Assembly (NCBI RefSeq): GCF_964199965.1
Contig: NZ_CAXMZT010000004.1
Coordinates: forward strand, 248,001-312,000
Source: JAFIFT01 sp020051095
Lineage (GTDB): Bacteria; Pseudomonadota; Gammaproteobacteria; Legionellales; Legionellaceae
Direction of reading: 5' to 3'
Length of the DNA: 64,000 bases
Shown here: positions 1-8,165 of the stretch, in pieces
Numbering within the stretch: position 1 is the stretch's first letter
Layout: each line of letters opens with the position of its first letter
Notes under the pieces: generated by a model
Databases searched by the model: none
Told to the model about the DNA's origin: nothing
Seen by the model: only the letters and a program-made list of their open reading frames with translations
Translations under genes and position numbers: made by a program

Positions 1-421
1 CTCTTTAATCAACCAATTTCAGAATGAAAAATATAGTCTTGATGACTTTAAACGTTCGGCGATGCTCTTGGCAAAGCATGGAGCTGATCTAACAGTTACA
101 GGCAGTAGTGGTTCTTACAATACCTTGTTGCATTGCTTAGTTCTTAGCAATATAGACGGGGTAAATGATAAAGAAATCACTGAACTACTGACCTTAAAAA
201 AAGATACGGTCGATGCTAAAAGTGCCTATGGTAGAACAACACTTACCTCTTTAATCAACCAATTTCAGAATGAAGAATGTAGTCTTGATGACTTTAAACG
301 TTCGGCGATGCTCTTGGCAAAGCATGGAGCTGATCTAACAGTTACAGGCAGTAGTGGTTCTTACAATACCTTGTTGCATTGCTTGGTTCTTAGCAATAAA
401 GATGAGGTGAATGATAAAGAA
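1..421 (+). repeat. 246-bp tandem repeat inside the ankyrin gene
   Basis: The sequence beginning at base 1 starts again at base 247, and the two copies stay nearly identical for about 175 bp (1-175 and 247-421). The period is 246 bp, exactly 82 codons, so the frame is kept. Very few differences are seen, which points to recent duplication or ongoing gene conversion. The array may continue left of the window. Confidence 0.85.
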
Positions 422-1378
422 ATTTCAGAGTTAGTGAAATTAAAGACGGACCTTTTTAACGTGGAAGATGGATATGGGCATTTACCCATACAGTCTTTGC
501 TTATTAAGCAGCCAACAACTTCTATTGAATCGGTAAAAAAACTAATCAATGTAGGCAACGCACTAAAATATACAAATAATAGGGGAGAAAATTTATTACA
601 TACTTCATCTAAAATTGGAAATTTGGAGCTTGCCAAATATCTAGCTAATGAGGGAACTGATATCACAAGTAAGACGAAAGAAGCTGAGACCCCATTACAT
701 TTTTCAGCGAGTAGTCAAAATCCAGCTCTTTGGCAATGGCTCTTTGAAAACAAAGTAGCTATTGATGCTCAAGATAGTACAAAGCGAACTGCACTTCATT
801 ATGCAGTCCTAAAAGATAACATTTCAATGGTACAGTGGCTCATTGATCATAATGTGGATCTATATATTCAGGAGAGTAATGGAAGTACTGCTTTGTCTTT
901 GGCCAAACAATATAACAGAAAGGAGATAATTTCCCTTCTCTTAAAAGCAGAAGAAAATCCAAAAGGACGTTTGTTTTCAACAATACGTGCTTTAAAAGAG
1001 TACGGGGCTAATTTAAAAACCCAGGGAGCTTCTAAAGGGCAAATTGCCATCGATCTTGCTGAGGAACTTTGGTCAAAAGCAGATGCTTTCTTTAAAAAAG
1101 AAAATAATCCTGATAACTTTAAGACATTTCAAACCGAGTTTTCCCAAGTATTAAATAGTAAAAACCATGAAATGAGTGAATACCGTACATCCTGGCCTAC
1201 TATAATTGCCAATATTGCCATTGCTCTTACTGGCATAGGAGCTTTACTTCTGGCAGGAAATCTCATTTATACTAAAGAAACTCAAGGTAGGGCATTATTC
1301 TTTTTCCAAAAAAGCCAAACCACCTGCGAAGAAAAGATAGGTAATGTTAACCAAGCTGTGATGGGTTTAGGGAGCTAA
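2..1378 (+). CDS. Ankyrin-repeat protein with C-terminal membrane segment (5' end outside window)
   Basis: The reading frame is already open at base 2, so the true start lies left of the window; the first internal ATG is at 62. Ankyrin-type units are visible (AMLLAKHGADLTV twice, then ENLLHTSSKIGNLELAKYL, ETPLHFSASS, RTALHYAVLKDN, GSTALSLAKQYN). About 50 residues before the stop there is a hydrophobic stretch (IANIAIALTGIGALLLAGNL) that should span a membrane, followed by a short tail. Ankyrin arrays of this kind mediate protein-protein contacts and are common in Legionella Dot/Icm effectors. The repeats plus a C-terminal anchor suggest a secreted, host-membrane protein, but that is inference. 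Its N-terminal part carries two almost identical 82-residue units. Confidence 0.85.
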   Translation, partial: SLINQFQNEKYSLDDFKRSAMLLAKHGADLTVTGSSGSYNTLLHCLVLSNIDGVNDKEITELLTLKKDTVDAKSAYGRTTLTSLINQFQNEECSLDDFKRSAMLLAKHGADLTVTGSSGSYNTLLHCLVLSNKDEVNDKEISELVKLKTDLFNVEDGYGHLPIQSLLIKQPTTSIESVKKLINVGNALKYTNNRGENLLHTSSKIGNLELAKYLANEGTDITSKTKEAETPLHFSASSQNPALWQWLFENKVAIDAQDSTKRTALHYAVLKDNISMVQWLIDHNVDLYIQESNGSTALSLAKQYNRKEIISLLLKAEENPKGRLFSTIRALKEYGANLKTQGASKGQIAIDLAEELWSKADAFFKKENNPDNFKTFQTEFSQVLNSKNHEMSEYRTSWPTIIANIAIALTGIGALLLAGNLIYTKETQGRALFFFQKSQTTCEEKIGNVNQAVMGLGS

Positions 1379-2012
1379 AATCTTTAGGGGAGTTAACAAT
1401 TCATTTTGAAAATTCAAAATTACTCCTAGAGACCGCTTCACCAAATGATTGAAACAACCGGAAAAGTGCTTAATACTTAATTAGACCTATTAAATATCTT
1501 CATTGAGAGGTCTGCTTATTAAATAAGATACTGACTGTAAAATCATACATCTGTTGAAGATAGAATTTATGAAATGACTGCTTAGTCATTATAAAAATTA
1601 TTTATTGACCTGTATCTGATCAAACATTTGTAATAGCCAAAATAACCTTGCGTGAGATTTGCGGGTTTGAGTACGACACTGTTATACTCTGTACGACATT
1701 TGTAGCAAGCGTAGGTCGGGCCTTGGCCCGACGATTATATAATTTCACTGTGATATAAGAGAGATACTCAGAATTAAAAAAGATTCAAAGACATTAAAAG
1801 GAAATTAAAGCTAATATGGTCAAATGTCTGGCCAAGGCCCGGCCTACGCTTGCTGACTTTTTTAATGGTGCAAATTTAGTTAGTTCTTTGAGAAAGCAAG
1901 GTCTGTACCAAACAATTTAATATCACTCTCCAAAGCTTTAAATGTCTCAGATTGGACTGCTTTATCAACATTACCAAGAACTCTCTTATTAATAATGTAG
2001 ATATAAGGATAG
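1379..2012. other. Intergenic region with dispersed repeat, no convincing gene
   Basis: No supported gene was found. It holds an inverted repeat at 1704-1854. A minus-strand open frame at 1880-2062 takes its first residues from the adjoining MITE, and I do not regard it as a gene. Confidence 0.5.
1704..1854. repeat. Inverted repeat with 'gtaggtcgggccttggcc' arms
   Basis: The left arm (1704-1728) and right arm (1830-1854) are near-perfect reverse complements separated by about 100 bp of AT-rich sequence. Single arms of the same repeat recur near 34371-34403 and 46305-46330, so this is a dispersed element and not a local terminator. Confidence 0.7.
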
Positions 2013-2274
2013 ATATAAGGGTCGGACCAAAAAATTCTATTATTTAACAATTGGTTAAACATAAATATAGATACTTATTGTGTCTTAAAAGCTATTTTTG
2101 CTTATTAATATAGATTCTAAGAAAAAATAGACTGATAAATGCACCTCACTTCTCAGACATATCCCTTAAAATCAATTTTTATAAAGAAAAATAGGTTTTA
2201 AGGCACAATATTAAGCTTGTCTTGTAGTTAACTTTATGTTTTTCAATTAAATATTTTGGTCCGACCCCTAATAG
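2013..2274. repeat. MITE-like 262-bp element, copy 1
   Basis: It starts 'atataagggtcggacc' and ends 'ggtccgacccctaatag'. The termini are imperfect inverted repeats, and the interior is also roughly palindromic (cttattgtgtctta against taaggcacaatattaag). Exactly the same length is found in five other copies in this window. A stray extra right end follows at about 2296-2338. Confidence 0.85.
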
Positions 2275-2359
2275 TTATGGGACCTAATAGCTTAATTTTG
2301 GTCAGACCCCTAATAGCATGCAGTACCCCTAATAGCATGCAGAATCTATTTGGGTTGAA

Positions 2360-2728
2360 TTAGCCTTTAACATCCAAGCATAATTCATTCCCATCAAAAT
2401 CTTCAATAAAAATATACTCACTACCATAATTCGGTAGTTCCAATTTATCACGTATTTTATACCCACCATTCTCAATGCGGGATAGAAGAGCATCTCTGTC
2501 ACCGGAATTAATCTGAAAAGTTAGGATTATCGGACCTTTATTCTCTTTCAAATGATGACTTTCAGGGTTGTCTTCTATTCTTAAAACAATATGCAGTTGG
2601 TTATTAACGCCCAAACCAGCGGTATTATCCTGGTTAAAAAATTCTGTTAATCCAATTACCTCTTTGTAAAATGTGAGTTGTTCTTTAAAATTTTTAGTCA
2701 CTAATACCGCACAAAATGCTTTGATCAT
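2360..2728 (-). CDS. VOC-family (glyoxalase/bleomycin-resistance-like) protein
   Basis: This 122-residue protein has the length and pattern of a single vicinal-oxygen-chelate domain: an N-terminal 'AVLVTKNFKEQLTFYKEVIGL' strand-helix, a central PIILTFQI strand, and the C-terminal 'YIFIEDFDGNELCLDV' strand with the usual metal-ligand Glu. Members bind metals and either sequester drugs or isomerise small molecules; the substrate cannot be told here. It is the last of three minus-strand genes (APH fragment, GNAT, VOC), a combination often seen in resistance-like accessory clusters. The start ATG lies 38 bp downstream of the GNAT gene's stop. Confidence 0.8.
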   Translation of the reverse strand: MIKAFCAVLVTKNFKEQLTFYKEVIGLTEFFNQDNTAGLGVNNQLHIVLRIEDNPESHHLKENKGPIILTFQINSGDRDALLSRIENGGYKIRDKLELPNYGSEYIFIEDFDGNELCLDVKG

Positions 2729-2766
2729 AAAATCACCACGCTAAATAACACGATAAATATGAAAAA

Positions 2767-3270
2767 TTATAATTTTTTCACCATCCAAATTAATAGATCA
2801 TCATCAACAAATACGTTAGTACCAGGTATGATAGGTTTAAGATGAGATGTCGCGCCCAAACAATCTAACTGATACCCTCGTCTTGCATATAAAGCCTGTG
2901 CTGGCCCGTAGTCTTTATATAAACCGACACCTAAACCGCACCAAGCGGAGCTTTCCTTGGCTGCTGCCTCACATTCATCCATTAGTGCACTTGCAAGCCC
3001 TTTTCTTCTAAATTGCGGCAGGACAATCAGATCGGATATTTCTGGAATTCCCCTTTCCTGGAAAGCCTTGTAAGGCGGTTGCCAGATTAGATTGATGTGC
3101 CCAGCAAATAAATCATGATAAAGTGCGACATAAACTTCTCTTAATCCCTGATGCTGTTCTTCTAGATATTGTCGATACACGGAATCATCCCTATTCCAAT
3201 CAAGAACCTGGATAGATTCCATAATCGTCGGGATATCCTGTTCATTCATTCGACGAATGCTAATGCTCAT
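2767..3270 (-). CDS. GNAT-family N-acetyltransferase
   Basis: This 167-residue protein shows GNAT architecture: an N-terminal 'SISIRRMNEQDIPTIME' opening strand, the central 'DLIVLPQFRRKGLASALMDE' acetyl-CoA pyrophosphate-binding loop (Q/RxxGxG/A type, about residues 80-100), and a late 'YARRGYQL' motif. It should transfer an acetyl group to a small amine; the substrate is unknown. Its start overlaps the end of the upstream phosphotransferase fragment by 11 bp, so both were once co-transcribed. Confidence 0.85.
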   Translation of the reverse strand: MSISIRRMNEQDIPTIMESIQVLDWNRDDSVYRQYLEEQHQGLREVYVALYHDLFAGHINLIWQPPYKAFQERGIPEISDLIVLPQFRRKGLASALMDECEAAAKESSAWCGLGVGLYKDYGPAQALYARRGYQLDCLGATSHLKPIIPGTNVFVDDDLLIWMVKKL

Positions 3271-3604
3271 GAATAATATCCTCTATAATCTGATAACTGC
3301 TGTTGGCTTCTACTGCATTGGTTTTACTAATGCCGGAAGCAATGATTAAGGCTTTCCACAAAGCCCATCCCCTGGCACGATGCCACGTATTACTGTCTAA
3401 AGCCATTGCTTCTTTAAATACTTTCCTGCTCTTACTATCAAAATAATTCCAGGCCATAACTAAATCACAAGCCGGATCACCTACTGACAATAAGCCAAAA
3501 TCGATAACAGCATGTAAATGTCCATCCCTAACAATTAGATTTCCCGGACTAATATCGCCATGAACCCAGACAGGAGCATTTTTGTATTTTCGCTTGGCAA
3601 GCAT
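3260..3604 (-). pseudogene. C-terminal part of an APH-family (macrolide/aminoglycoside) phosphotransferase
   Basis: The 114 residues begin just before the catalytic 'VHGDISPGNLIV' loop and include 'VIDFGLLSVGDPACDLVMAW', the Mg-binding DFG-equivalent, and the C-terminal helices. APH-family kinases are normally about 260-300 residues, so the whole N-lobe is missing. Upstream of the putative start the frame has no kinase-like sequence. I read it as a 5'-truncated remnant, probably inactive because the ATP-binding lysine lobe is gone. It precedes the GNAT and VOC genes on the same strand. Confidence 0.75.
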
Positions 3605-3684
3605 ATGAAGAAAGAAAAACTAGAATATATAATCACTGGTATAAGGATGTATATACAAGATTAAATAATCAGTCTTATTCATGG

Positions 3685-4002
3685 ATGAATCATCCAGACC
3701 TTACTATGCCTCAGCTAATAAAACTCATTGAAAAAAAACTTAATTATAAGACTGTTCTAAACAAAGAAAGTAAAAATCCTTTTTTGGTGGATATACCCGC
3801 TAGTTCAATCATTAAAGAATTAAGAAACCGATACCAAACAGAAGAATTGAGAAACCGATACCAAACAGAGCTTAATATTGTTTTTACAATTTCTTTTGTT
3901 GGACGTGCGTTTTTATTATGGGCGATTCCTATTCTGCTAATTTATTTAATTGCAATTGCTAGCGTTTGGGTTTATAGAGGATTTCATGTGAGAAATGAGT
4001 GA
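3685..4002 (+). CDS. Small membrane protein with a duplicated 9-residue segment
   Basis: I do not recognise a family. The 105-residue product has a polar N-terminal half and a hydrophobic C-terminal half (about residues 68-96, ISFVGRAFLLWAIPILLIYL) with one or two membrane spans. The segment ELRNRYQTE is present twice in direct succession, and the DNA copies are nearly identical, which suggests slippage duplication. The end overlaps the next gene by 8 bp, implying translational coupling. Confidence 0.5.
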   Translation: MNHPDLTMPQLIKLIEKKLNYKTVLNKESKNPFLVDIPASSIIKELRNRYQTEELRNRYQTELNIVFTISFVGRAFLLWAIPILLIYLIAIASVWVYRGFHVRNE

Positions 4003-4468
4003 TCTACCAGATATTAATAAACACAGAAGTTCAGAAGGTGATTACCTAGAGGATTTGATTTCGACAAGCAATCAAGTGAACAGCTATTTAGCTCTGTCGG
4101 CGGCTTTAAGCCCTAGTATTTCGCTGAATAAACTACAACAAGGAATATTGGTCGGGCATATGTCTAGAATATATAAACTATATGATGACTTTTTGCTTTT
4201 AGTCAGCCAAAATCGTCCTGAAATGGCAATTTTAGGTTCAAGAACTCTTGCTGAAACTTCAATTGTATTGAAATGGTTAATTAAAAATAATCTTAATGAT
4301 GAATTGTGTAATAAATTTATTAGATCCTCTTTAGCCTACGACAAAAAGATCTGGAATCTTGTCAATAATAAATTGAAAGGCCGTGAAGCATTTCCTTTTG
4401 AGAGTAAATACTTAATAGCATTAAAAAATCATTTGATGCCGAACTTTCTAAGGAATCAAAGAAACTAA
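3995..4468 (+). CDS. DUF5677-like protein, probably C-terminally truncated or frameshifted
   Basis: The 157-residue protein resembles the DUF5677 group: helical, with 'RIYKLYDDFLLLVSQNRPEMA' and 'SRTLAETSIVLKWLI'. These proteins are usually longer, and their function is unknown. Near 4420-4440 the neighbouring frame (IKKSFDAELSKESKK) looks more protein-like than this frame's own ending, so a frameshift or a recombination junction with the following GNAT fragment is likely. It overlaps the small membrane protein gene upstream. Confidence 0.45.
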   Translation: MSDLPDINKHRSSEGDYLEDLISTSNQVNSYLALSAALSPSISLNKLQQGILVGHMSRIYKLYDDFLLLVSQNRPEMAILGSRTLAETSIVLKWLIKNNLNDELCNKFIRSSLAYDKKIWNLVNNKLKGREAFPFESKYLIALKNHLMPNFLRNQRN

Positions 4469-4485
4469 CTAAAGCTGTTGAGCTT

Positions 4486-4704
4486 ATGTATGTCTATGTT
4501 GATGAAAAAGTCAGAGGATTGGGCTTTGGACATCAAATCGTTAATCAAGCCAAGCTAGTTGCCCAAGAGTCAGCTGCACAATTAATTTACTTTGACACGT
4601 TAAAACAAAGCTTGAACAAATTTTATGAAAAACAAGGAGCTAAAGTTGTTTGTGAAGGTCGGCTATTTTCTGAGCCAACAGACGTTTTTCGCATGAGTGT
4701 TTGA
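4486..4704 (+). pseudogene. GNAT acetyltransferase C-terminal fragment
   Basis: The 72 residues cover only the GNAT core from the acetyl-CoA-binding segment (VYVDEKVRGLGFGHQIVNQA) to the end (LNKFYEKQGAKVV). A complete GNAT needs about 70-90 more N-terminal residues. The frame is open for some 20 codons upstream of the ATG but does not supply them. I consider it a gene remnant. Confidence 0.65.
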
Positions 4705-4741
4705 GTTTTTAGGATCATACAGCTATGACGTGCTTTAATAG

Positions 4742-4779
4742 ATGCCCACACCCAGTTAAGATATCAATCTTAAACTGGG
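4742..4779. repeat. Hairpin made of IS-end sequences
   Basis: Bases 4751-4779 form a stem (cccagttaagat / atcttaaactggg). The same short sequences lie on both sides of the IS3 orfB fragment at 16396-16600 and again at 55511-55530, so this looks like leftover IS terminal sequence. It could still act as a weak terminator. Confidence 0.4.
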
Positions 4780-4994
4780 AGACATATTCTGAGAGCGTTA
4801 ATGAATGATGCGAAATTTTGAAAAGTGTCTTGGCACATGAAAATAATGTGTTTTATAATGTCGCACATTTTTGAAATTAACTTTCAAGGAACAGTTCCCT
4901 TCTCACCTTGAGAGGAGAAGGGCTAGGGATGAGTTGTTATTATCTTATATTTTACCCGATGGGTTTGGGTAAAACAGCAATCTTGGAGACTAAA

Positions 4995-5234
4995 ATGATC
5001 GTAGACGAAAATAATACATATCCATATCGTTTTTTTCGAGATACGGAGGTAGGAAAATCAATTTTAGAAGCCTGCGTAAAAGAAGGCGAAATCCATGGCA
5101 TAGACCGTGAAAGGATGTTAAAAGCACTGGAAGATCCGAATGTGTTTCAAATGATAGTAGAGGAAATTGAGGAGCCAATTGGTCCTTGGAATCGCAAATA
5201 CAATCATTACGAAGATGATTTCAGGTACAAGTAG
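4995..5234 (+). CDS. Small hypothetical protein
   Basis: I chose the ATG at 4995 because a GGAG sits at a good distance before it (ttggagactaaaATG); the frame is open further upstream but with poorer context. The product is 79 residues, acidic and soluble, with no signal peptide or membrane segment and no family I recognise. It lies between a GNAT remnant and a truncated IS3 element. Confidence 0.45.
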   Translation: MIVDENNTYPYRFFRDTEVGKSILEACVKEGEIHGIDRERMLKALEDPNVFQMIVEEIEEPIGPWNRKYNHYEDDFRYK

Positions 5235-5313
5235 CCACTGCCCGTTATGCCTGCCCTCTTAATTGGCATTTTTATTTTTTTATATAGCACATAAGGGAAA
5301 TAAACCAGATCTT

Positions 5314-5601
5314 TTAAAGAGATATTAATTCATGGCTCCATAGTTGTAGGGAAATTTTGGTAGATATTTGTTTCATCAAGCTTAGATTCTCGCTCAAATT
5401 TATAAAAGCAAACTTGAGAAAGCATGAATCTGCCTTATTATTGAACTTTATTGATTTTTGAGGCGAGTCCTTTCCTACTATATTTAGCTTATATCGATAA
5501 ACCGAATCGCTGATACCCACAACCTTACAAGCACGGCGTAAACTCACAGTATGAGTATTCATTGCATAATCAACCAACTCCCTTCGCACAGATGGCTTCA
5601 C
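5314..5601 (-). pseudogene. IS3-family transposase OrfB, N-terminal fragment
   Basis: The first 40 or so residues match the OrfB start (KPSVRRELVDYAM, RRACKVVGISDSVYRY). After about residue 45 the sequence becomes unrelated and the integrase-core domain (D, D, E residues) is missing. It overlaps orfA by 4 bp, as in intact IS3 elements. Confidence 0.7.
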
Positions 5602-5885
5602 AGCTTTTTTTCGATAATATCCTTCAGGATTTTGTGATCAAGACTCAGCTCTGCATACATCTGCTTAAAACGGTGGTTCTCATCTTCAAGCTCCTTCAGA
5701 CGTTTTATGTCCGATGCTTCCATGCCACCATATTTTGCTTTCCAGTTGTAATACGTTGCATCTGAAATGCCATATTCACGACAAATTTCTTTAACCAGTC
5801 GACCCGCTTCGACTTCTTTTAAAATTTTGACAATTTGTGTTTCTGTATAACGCGATTTTTCTACGTTAACGATTGAGCATGCCAA
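5598..5885 (-). CDS. IS3-family transposase OrfA
   Basis: The 95-residue product has the helix-turn-helix and leucine-zipper layout of IS3/IS407-type OrfA: SRYTETQIVKILKEVEAGR, then EICREYGISDATYYNWKAKYGG, then a coiled coil ending in LDHKILKDIIEKKL. OrfA binds the IS ends and is fused to OrfB by frameshifting. The first 8-9 residues do not look native and may come from flanking DNA. With orfB truncated, the element cannot move by itself. Confidence 0.8.
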   Translation of the reverse strand: MACSIVNVEKSRYTETQIVKILKEVEAGRLVKEICREYGISDATYYNWKAKYGGMEASDIKRLKELEDENHRFKQMYAELSLDHKILKDIIEKKL

Positions 5886-6540
5886 ATGTATTGGTGAATT
5901 ATATTCGTTACTGCACTCGGCAGATATTCACCACAGTGGAACGGATGAAGCCCAATACGATTACTTTGAAGATGCGCATTGGGTAAAATTAATTGAACGT
6001 GCCAAACATGCTGATTTAATGGCATTATTGCCAGTGATTTTAGATTGGAATCAAGCCTATTTTCAGACAATTCCAACTCTCAAAAAAGAAGCAGTTATTA
6101 CACATAGAGACATGCACATCCAGAATGTGCTTTGGGATAGCCATGATAAACCAAATATCATAGACTGGGAAAGTGCTGGCTTAATGAATCCTATGCTAGA
6201 AGTAATAGGCTATGGATTGGAATGGAGCGGCATTATTTTACAACAGAAAGTAAATATCCCTTTCTTGAAACAGCTGCTCACCGCATACCATCAACTTAGT
6301 TCTAAAACATGGATAACCTCTTCACATCAAGCATTTACGGGGTGGCTTGGACATTGTGTATTAGCATGGACTGAATTTAACATACACCGCATGCTTGGCG
6401 AGACGTCTTCTGATGAAGCTGAAATATTAAAAGGACGCGAAATTATCGAAGAAAAAATGATATCTTGTATGAAATATATTAGGTCAGAAGAAGCGTTTCT
6501 AAAGTCACTGTTAGAGACATTATTTTCTACCAGGCAATGA
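5881..6540 (+). pseudogene. APH-family phosphotransferase interrupted at its 5' end by IS3
   Basis: From about 5881 the frame is open without an ATG and reads AKCIGELYSLLHSADIHH, then on through the ATG at 6019 into VITHRDMHIQNVLWD (Brenner-type HxDxxxxN catalytic loop) and NIIDWESAGLM. The N-lobe of the kinase is therefore lost where the IS3 orfA begins. Reading from 6019 alone would give a 173-residue product lacking the ATP-binding lobe. It is followed 28 bp later by a second, intact APH-like gene. Confidence 0.75.
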
Positions 6541-6568
6541 GTATTCATTTTGGTGAAGGATTAAGAGA

Positions 6569-7366
6569 ATGAGCGATGATACACAACACTTGTACGGAGG
6601 GCGTGAAAACCAAATTATCAGAATTGGAGAGACAGTTCATCGCCCCGCCGGCAGGTGGACCAAACAAGTACATGCGTTTCTCAGACACTTACGCCAGGAA
6701 GGCTTTTATGCTGCGCCAGAGCCTTTAGGTTTCGATGACCAGGGTCGAGAAATAGTGAGTTTTATCAAGGGTGAAGTTAGTAATTACCCGCTAAGTATCA
6801 AGGCTTCCTCAACAAAGGCTTTAGTATCATGCGCTCAATTACTCCGCAATTTTCATGATGCCTCCAAAAGTTTTTTAAAAAGTCCAAGGCATAATCAAAA
6901 CGAATGGCAGCTCCCGGCTCGTGAACCACAAGAAGTGATATGCCATGGAGATTACGCACCATACAATGTTGTGTTAGATAAGGAAACTGCTGTTGGTATT
7001 ATTGATTTCGATACTTGCCACCCAGGTTCTCGTTTATGGGATATTGCTTATGCACTATACAGATGGTCTCCATTTACTCACCCGAATAATAAAGATGGAT
7101 TTGGCTCTATAGAAGAACAAATTAATAGAGCATGCTTATTTTGCCAGGCTTATGGTTTGTCTCATGAAGAAAGAGCGACACTGCCATATTTAATGATTGA
7201 AAGACTTCAGGCTCTGGTAAATTTTATGTCGACTCAAGCACAAGCAGGTAATGAAACCTTCCAATTGAATATGCAAAACGGGCATCACTTACTTTATTTG
7301 GCCGATATCGAATACATTAAGCAATATTCTACGATGATAAAAGAAGGCTTATCAATTAGACGATAA
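6569..7366 (+). CDS. APH-family phosphotransferase (intact)
   Basis: The 265-residue protein has a full set of APH features: an N-lobe ending in 'EIVSFIKGEV', a catalytic loop 'VICHGDYAPYNVVLD' (about residues 128-142) and a Mg site 'GIIDFDTCHPGSRLWDIAYAL'. It should transfer phosphate from ATP to a small hydroxylated or amino compound, possibly an antibiotic or a metabolite; the substrate cannot be assigned. It lies 28 bp after the IS-interrupted APH gene and may depend on that gene's lost promoter or on transcription from the IS. A MITE follows 25 bp after its stop. Confidence 0.8.
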   Translation: MSDDTQHLYGGRENQIIRIGETVHRPAGRWTKQVHAFLRHLRQEGFYAAPEPLGFDDQGREIVSFIKGEVSNYPLSIKASSTKALVSCAQLLRNFHDASKSFLKSPRHNQNEWQLPAREPQEVICHGDYAPYNVVLDKETAVGIIDFDTCHPGSRLWDIAYALYRWSPFTHPNNKDGFGSIEEQINRACLFCQAYGLSHEERATLPYLMIERLQALVNFMSTQAQAGNETFQLNMQNGHHLLYLADIEYIKQYSTMIKEGLSIRR

Positions 7367-7391
7367 TATTCTATCAACGATAGCGTACGAG

Positions 7392-7653
7392 ATATAAGGG
7401 TCGGACCAAAAAATTCTATTATTTAACAATTGGTTAAACATAAATATAGATACTTATTGTGTCTTAAAAGCTATTTTTGCTTATTAATATAGATTCTAAG
7501 AAAAAATAGACTGATAAAAGCACCTCTCTTCTCGGACATATCCCTTAAAATCAATTTTTATAAAGAAAAATAGGTTTTAAGGCACAATATTAAGCTTGCC
7601 TTGTAGTTAACTTTATGTTTTTCAATTAAATATTTTGGTCAGACCCCTAATAG
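7392..7653. repeat. MITE-like 262-bp element, copy 2
   Basis: It has the same ends (atataagggtcggacc ... ggtcagacccctaatag) and exactly the same length as copy 1. It sits between an APH gene and an ArdA remnant. Confidence 0.85.
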
Positions 7654-7656
7654 CAT

Positions 7657-7859
7657 TAATGATAAATGATCAATATCATGGCTGTTATGATTCTGAAGTT
7701 GATTTTGCCCATCATCTTATTGATGACTGCTATGGCGAGAAACTGCCGGACAATTTGATGTGTTACTTTGATTATGAAGCATTTACCCGTGATCTTTTTA
7801 TCAATGATTATTGTGCGGTTGAGTTAGATGGAAATGTTCATGTTTTTTCAAATTATTGA
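7657..7859 (+). pseudogene. ArdA-like antirestriction protein, C-terminal fragment
   Basis: From the ATG at 7659 the sequence reads 66 residues with the ArdA C-terminal pattern (YFDYEAFTRDLF, then VELDGNVHVF). ArdA proteins mimic DNA to block type I restriction enzymes and are about 165 residues, so roughly the first 100 are missing. The break coincides with the right end of the MITE copy. Such genes normally ride on conjugative elements, so this is a hint of a decayed mobile element. Confidence 0.65.
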
Positions 7860-8165
7860 GGCCCCAAAGGGCTTCAATATACTACCCAAAGGCAAAAAGC
7901 CGGTTACTATTTTTAGGAACACCTTCTCCATTGTAAAACTGTTCGGTTTGTAGGCATTATAAAAAGTTAATACAGAAACGGAACAAATATTATCCTCTCG
8001 CCATTCAATTCAAAGTATACCCATGCTAGTACTTTTTCAACATCGAAAAGAGTTAGCCAGAACTGCAGGTGTTATTGTTTCTCAAGATTAAGCTAAGTGG
8101 GTCAATCATGTAATAGGAAGACATATTCCAAGCGCTTGTAGCTGAGTATAAAAAGTACAAAAAAG
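7860..8165. other. Intergenic region, nothing recognised
   Basis: About 300 bp between the ArdA remnant and the esterase gene. No open frame, repeat or clear terminator was supported. Confidence 0.4.

Larger units (their letters stand above)
5314..5885 (-). mobile_element. Truncated IS3-family insertion sequence
   Basis: It contains an apparently complete orfA and only the beginning of orfB, in the usual overlapping arrangement on the minus strand. The rest of orfB, including the DDE catalytic domain, is absent. The orfA side abuts an interrupted phosphotransferase gene at about 5881. A separate orfB tail of the same general type is at 16413-16613. Confidence 0.8.

Noticed and set aside
1880..2062. 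60-codon minus-strand frame with protein-like end (VLGNVDKAVQSETFKAL)
   Set aside because: Its first 17 residues come from the MITE left end and no start signal precedes it; a gene remnant may be hidden here but cannot be assigned.
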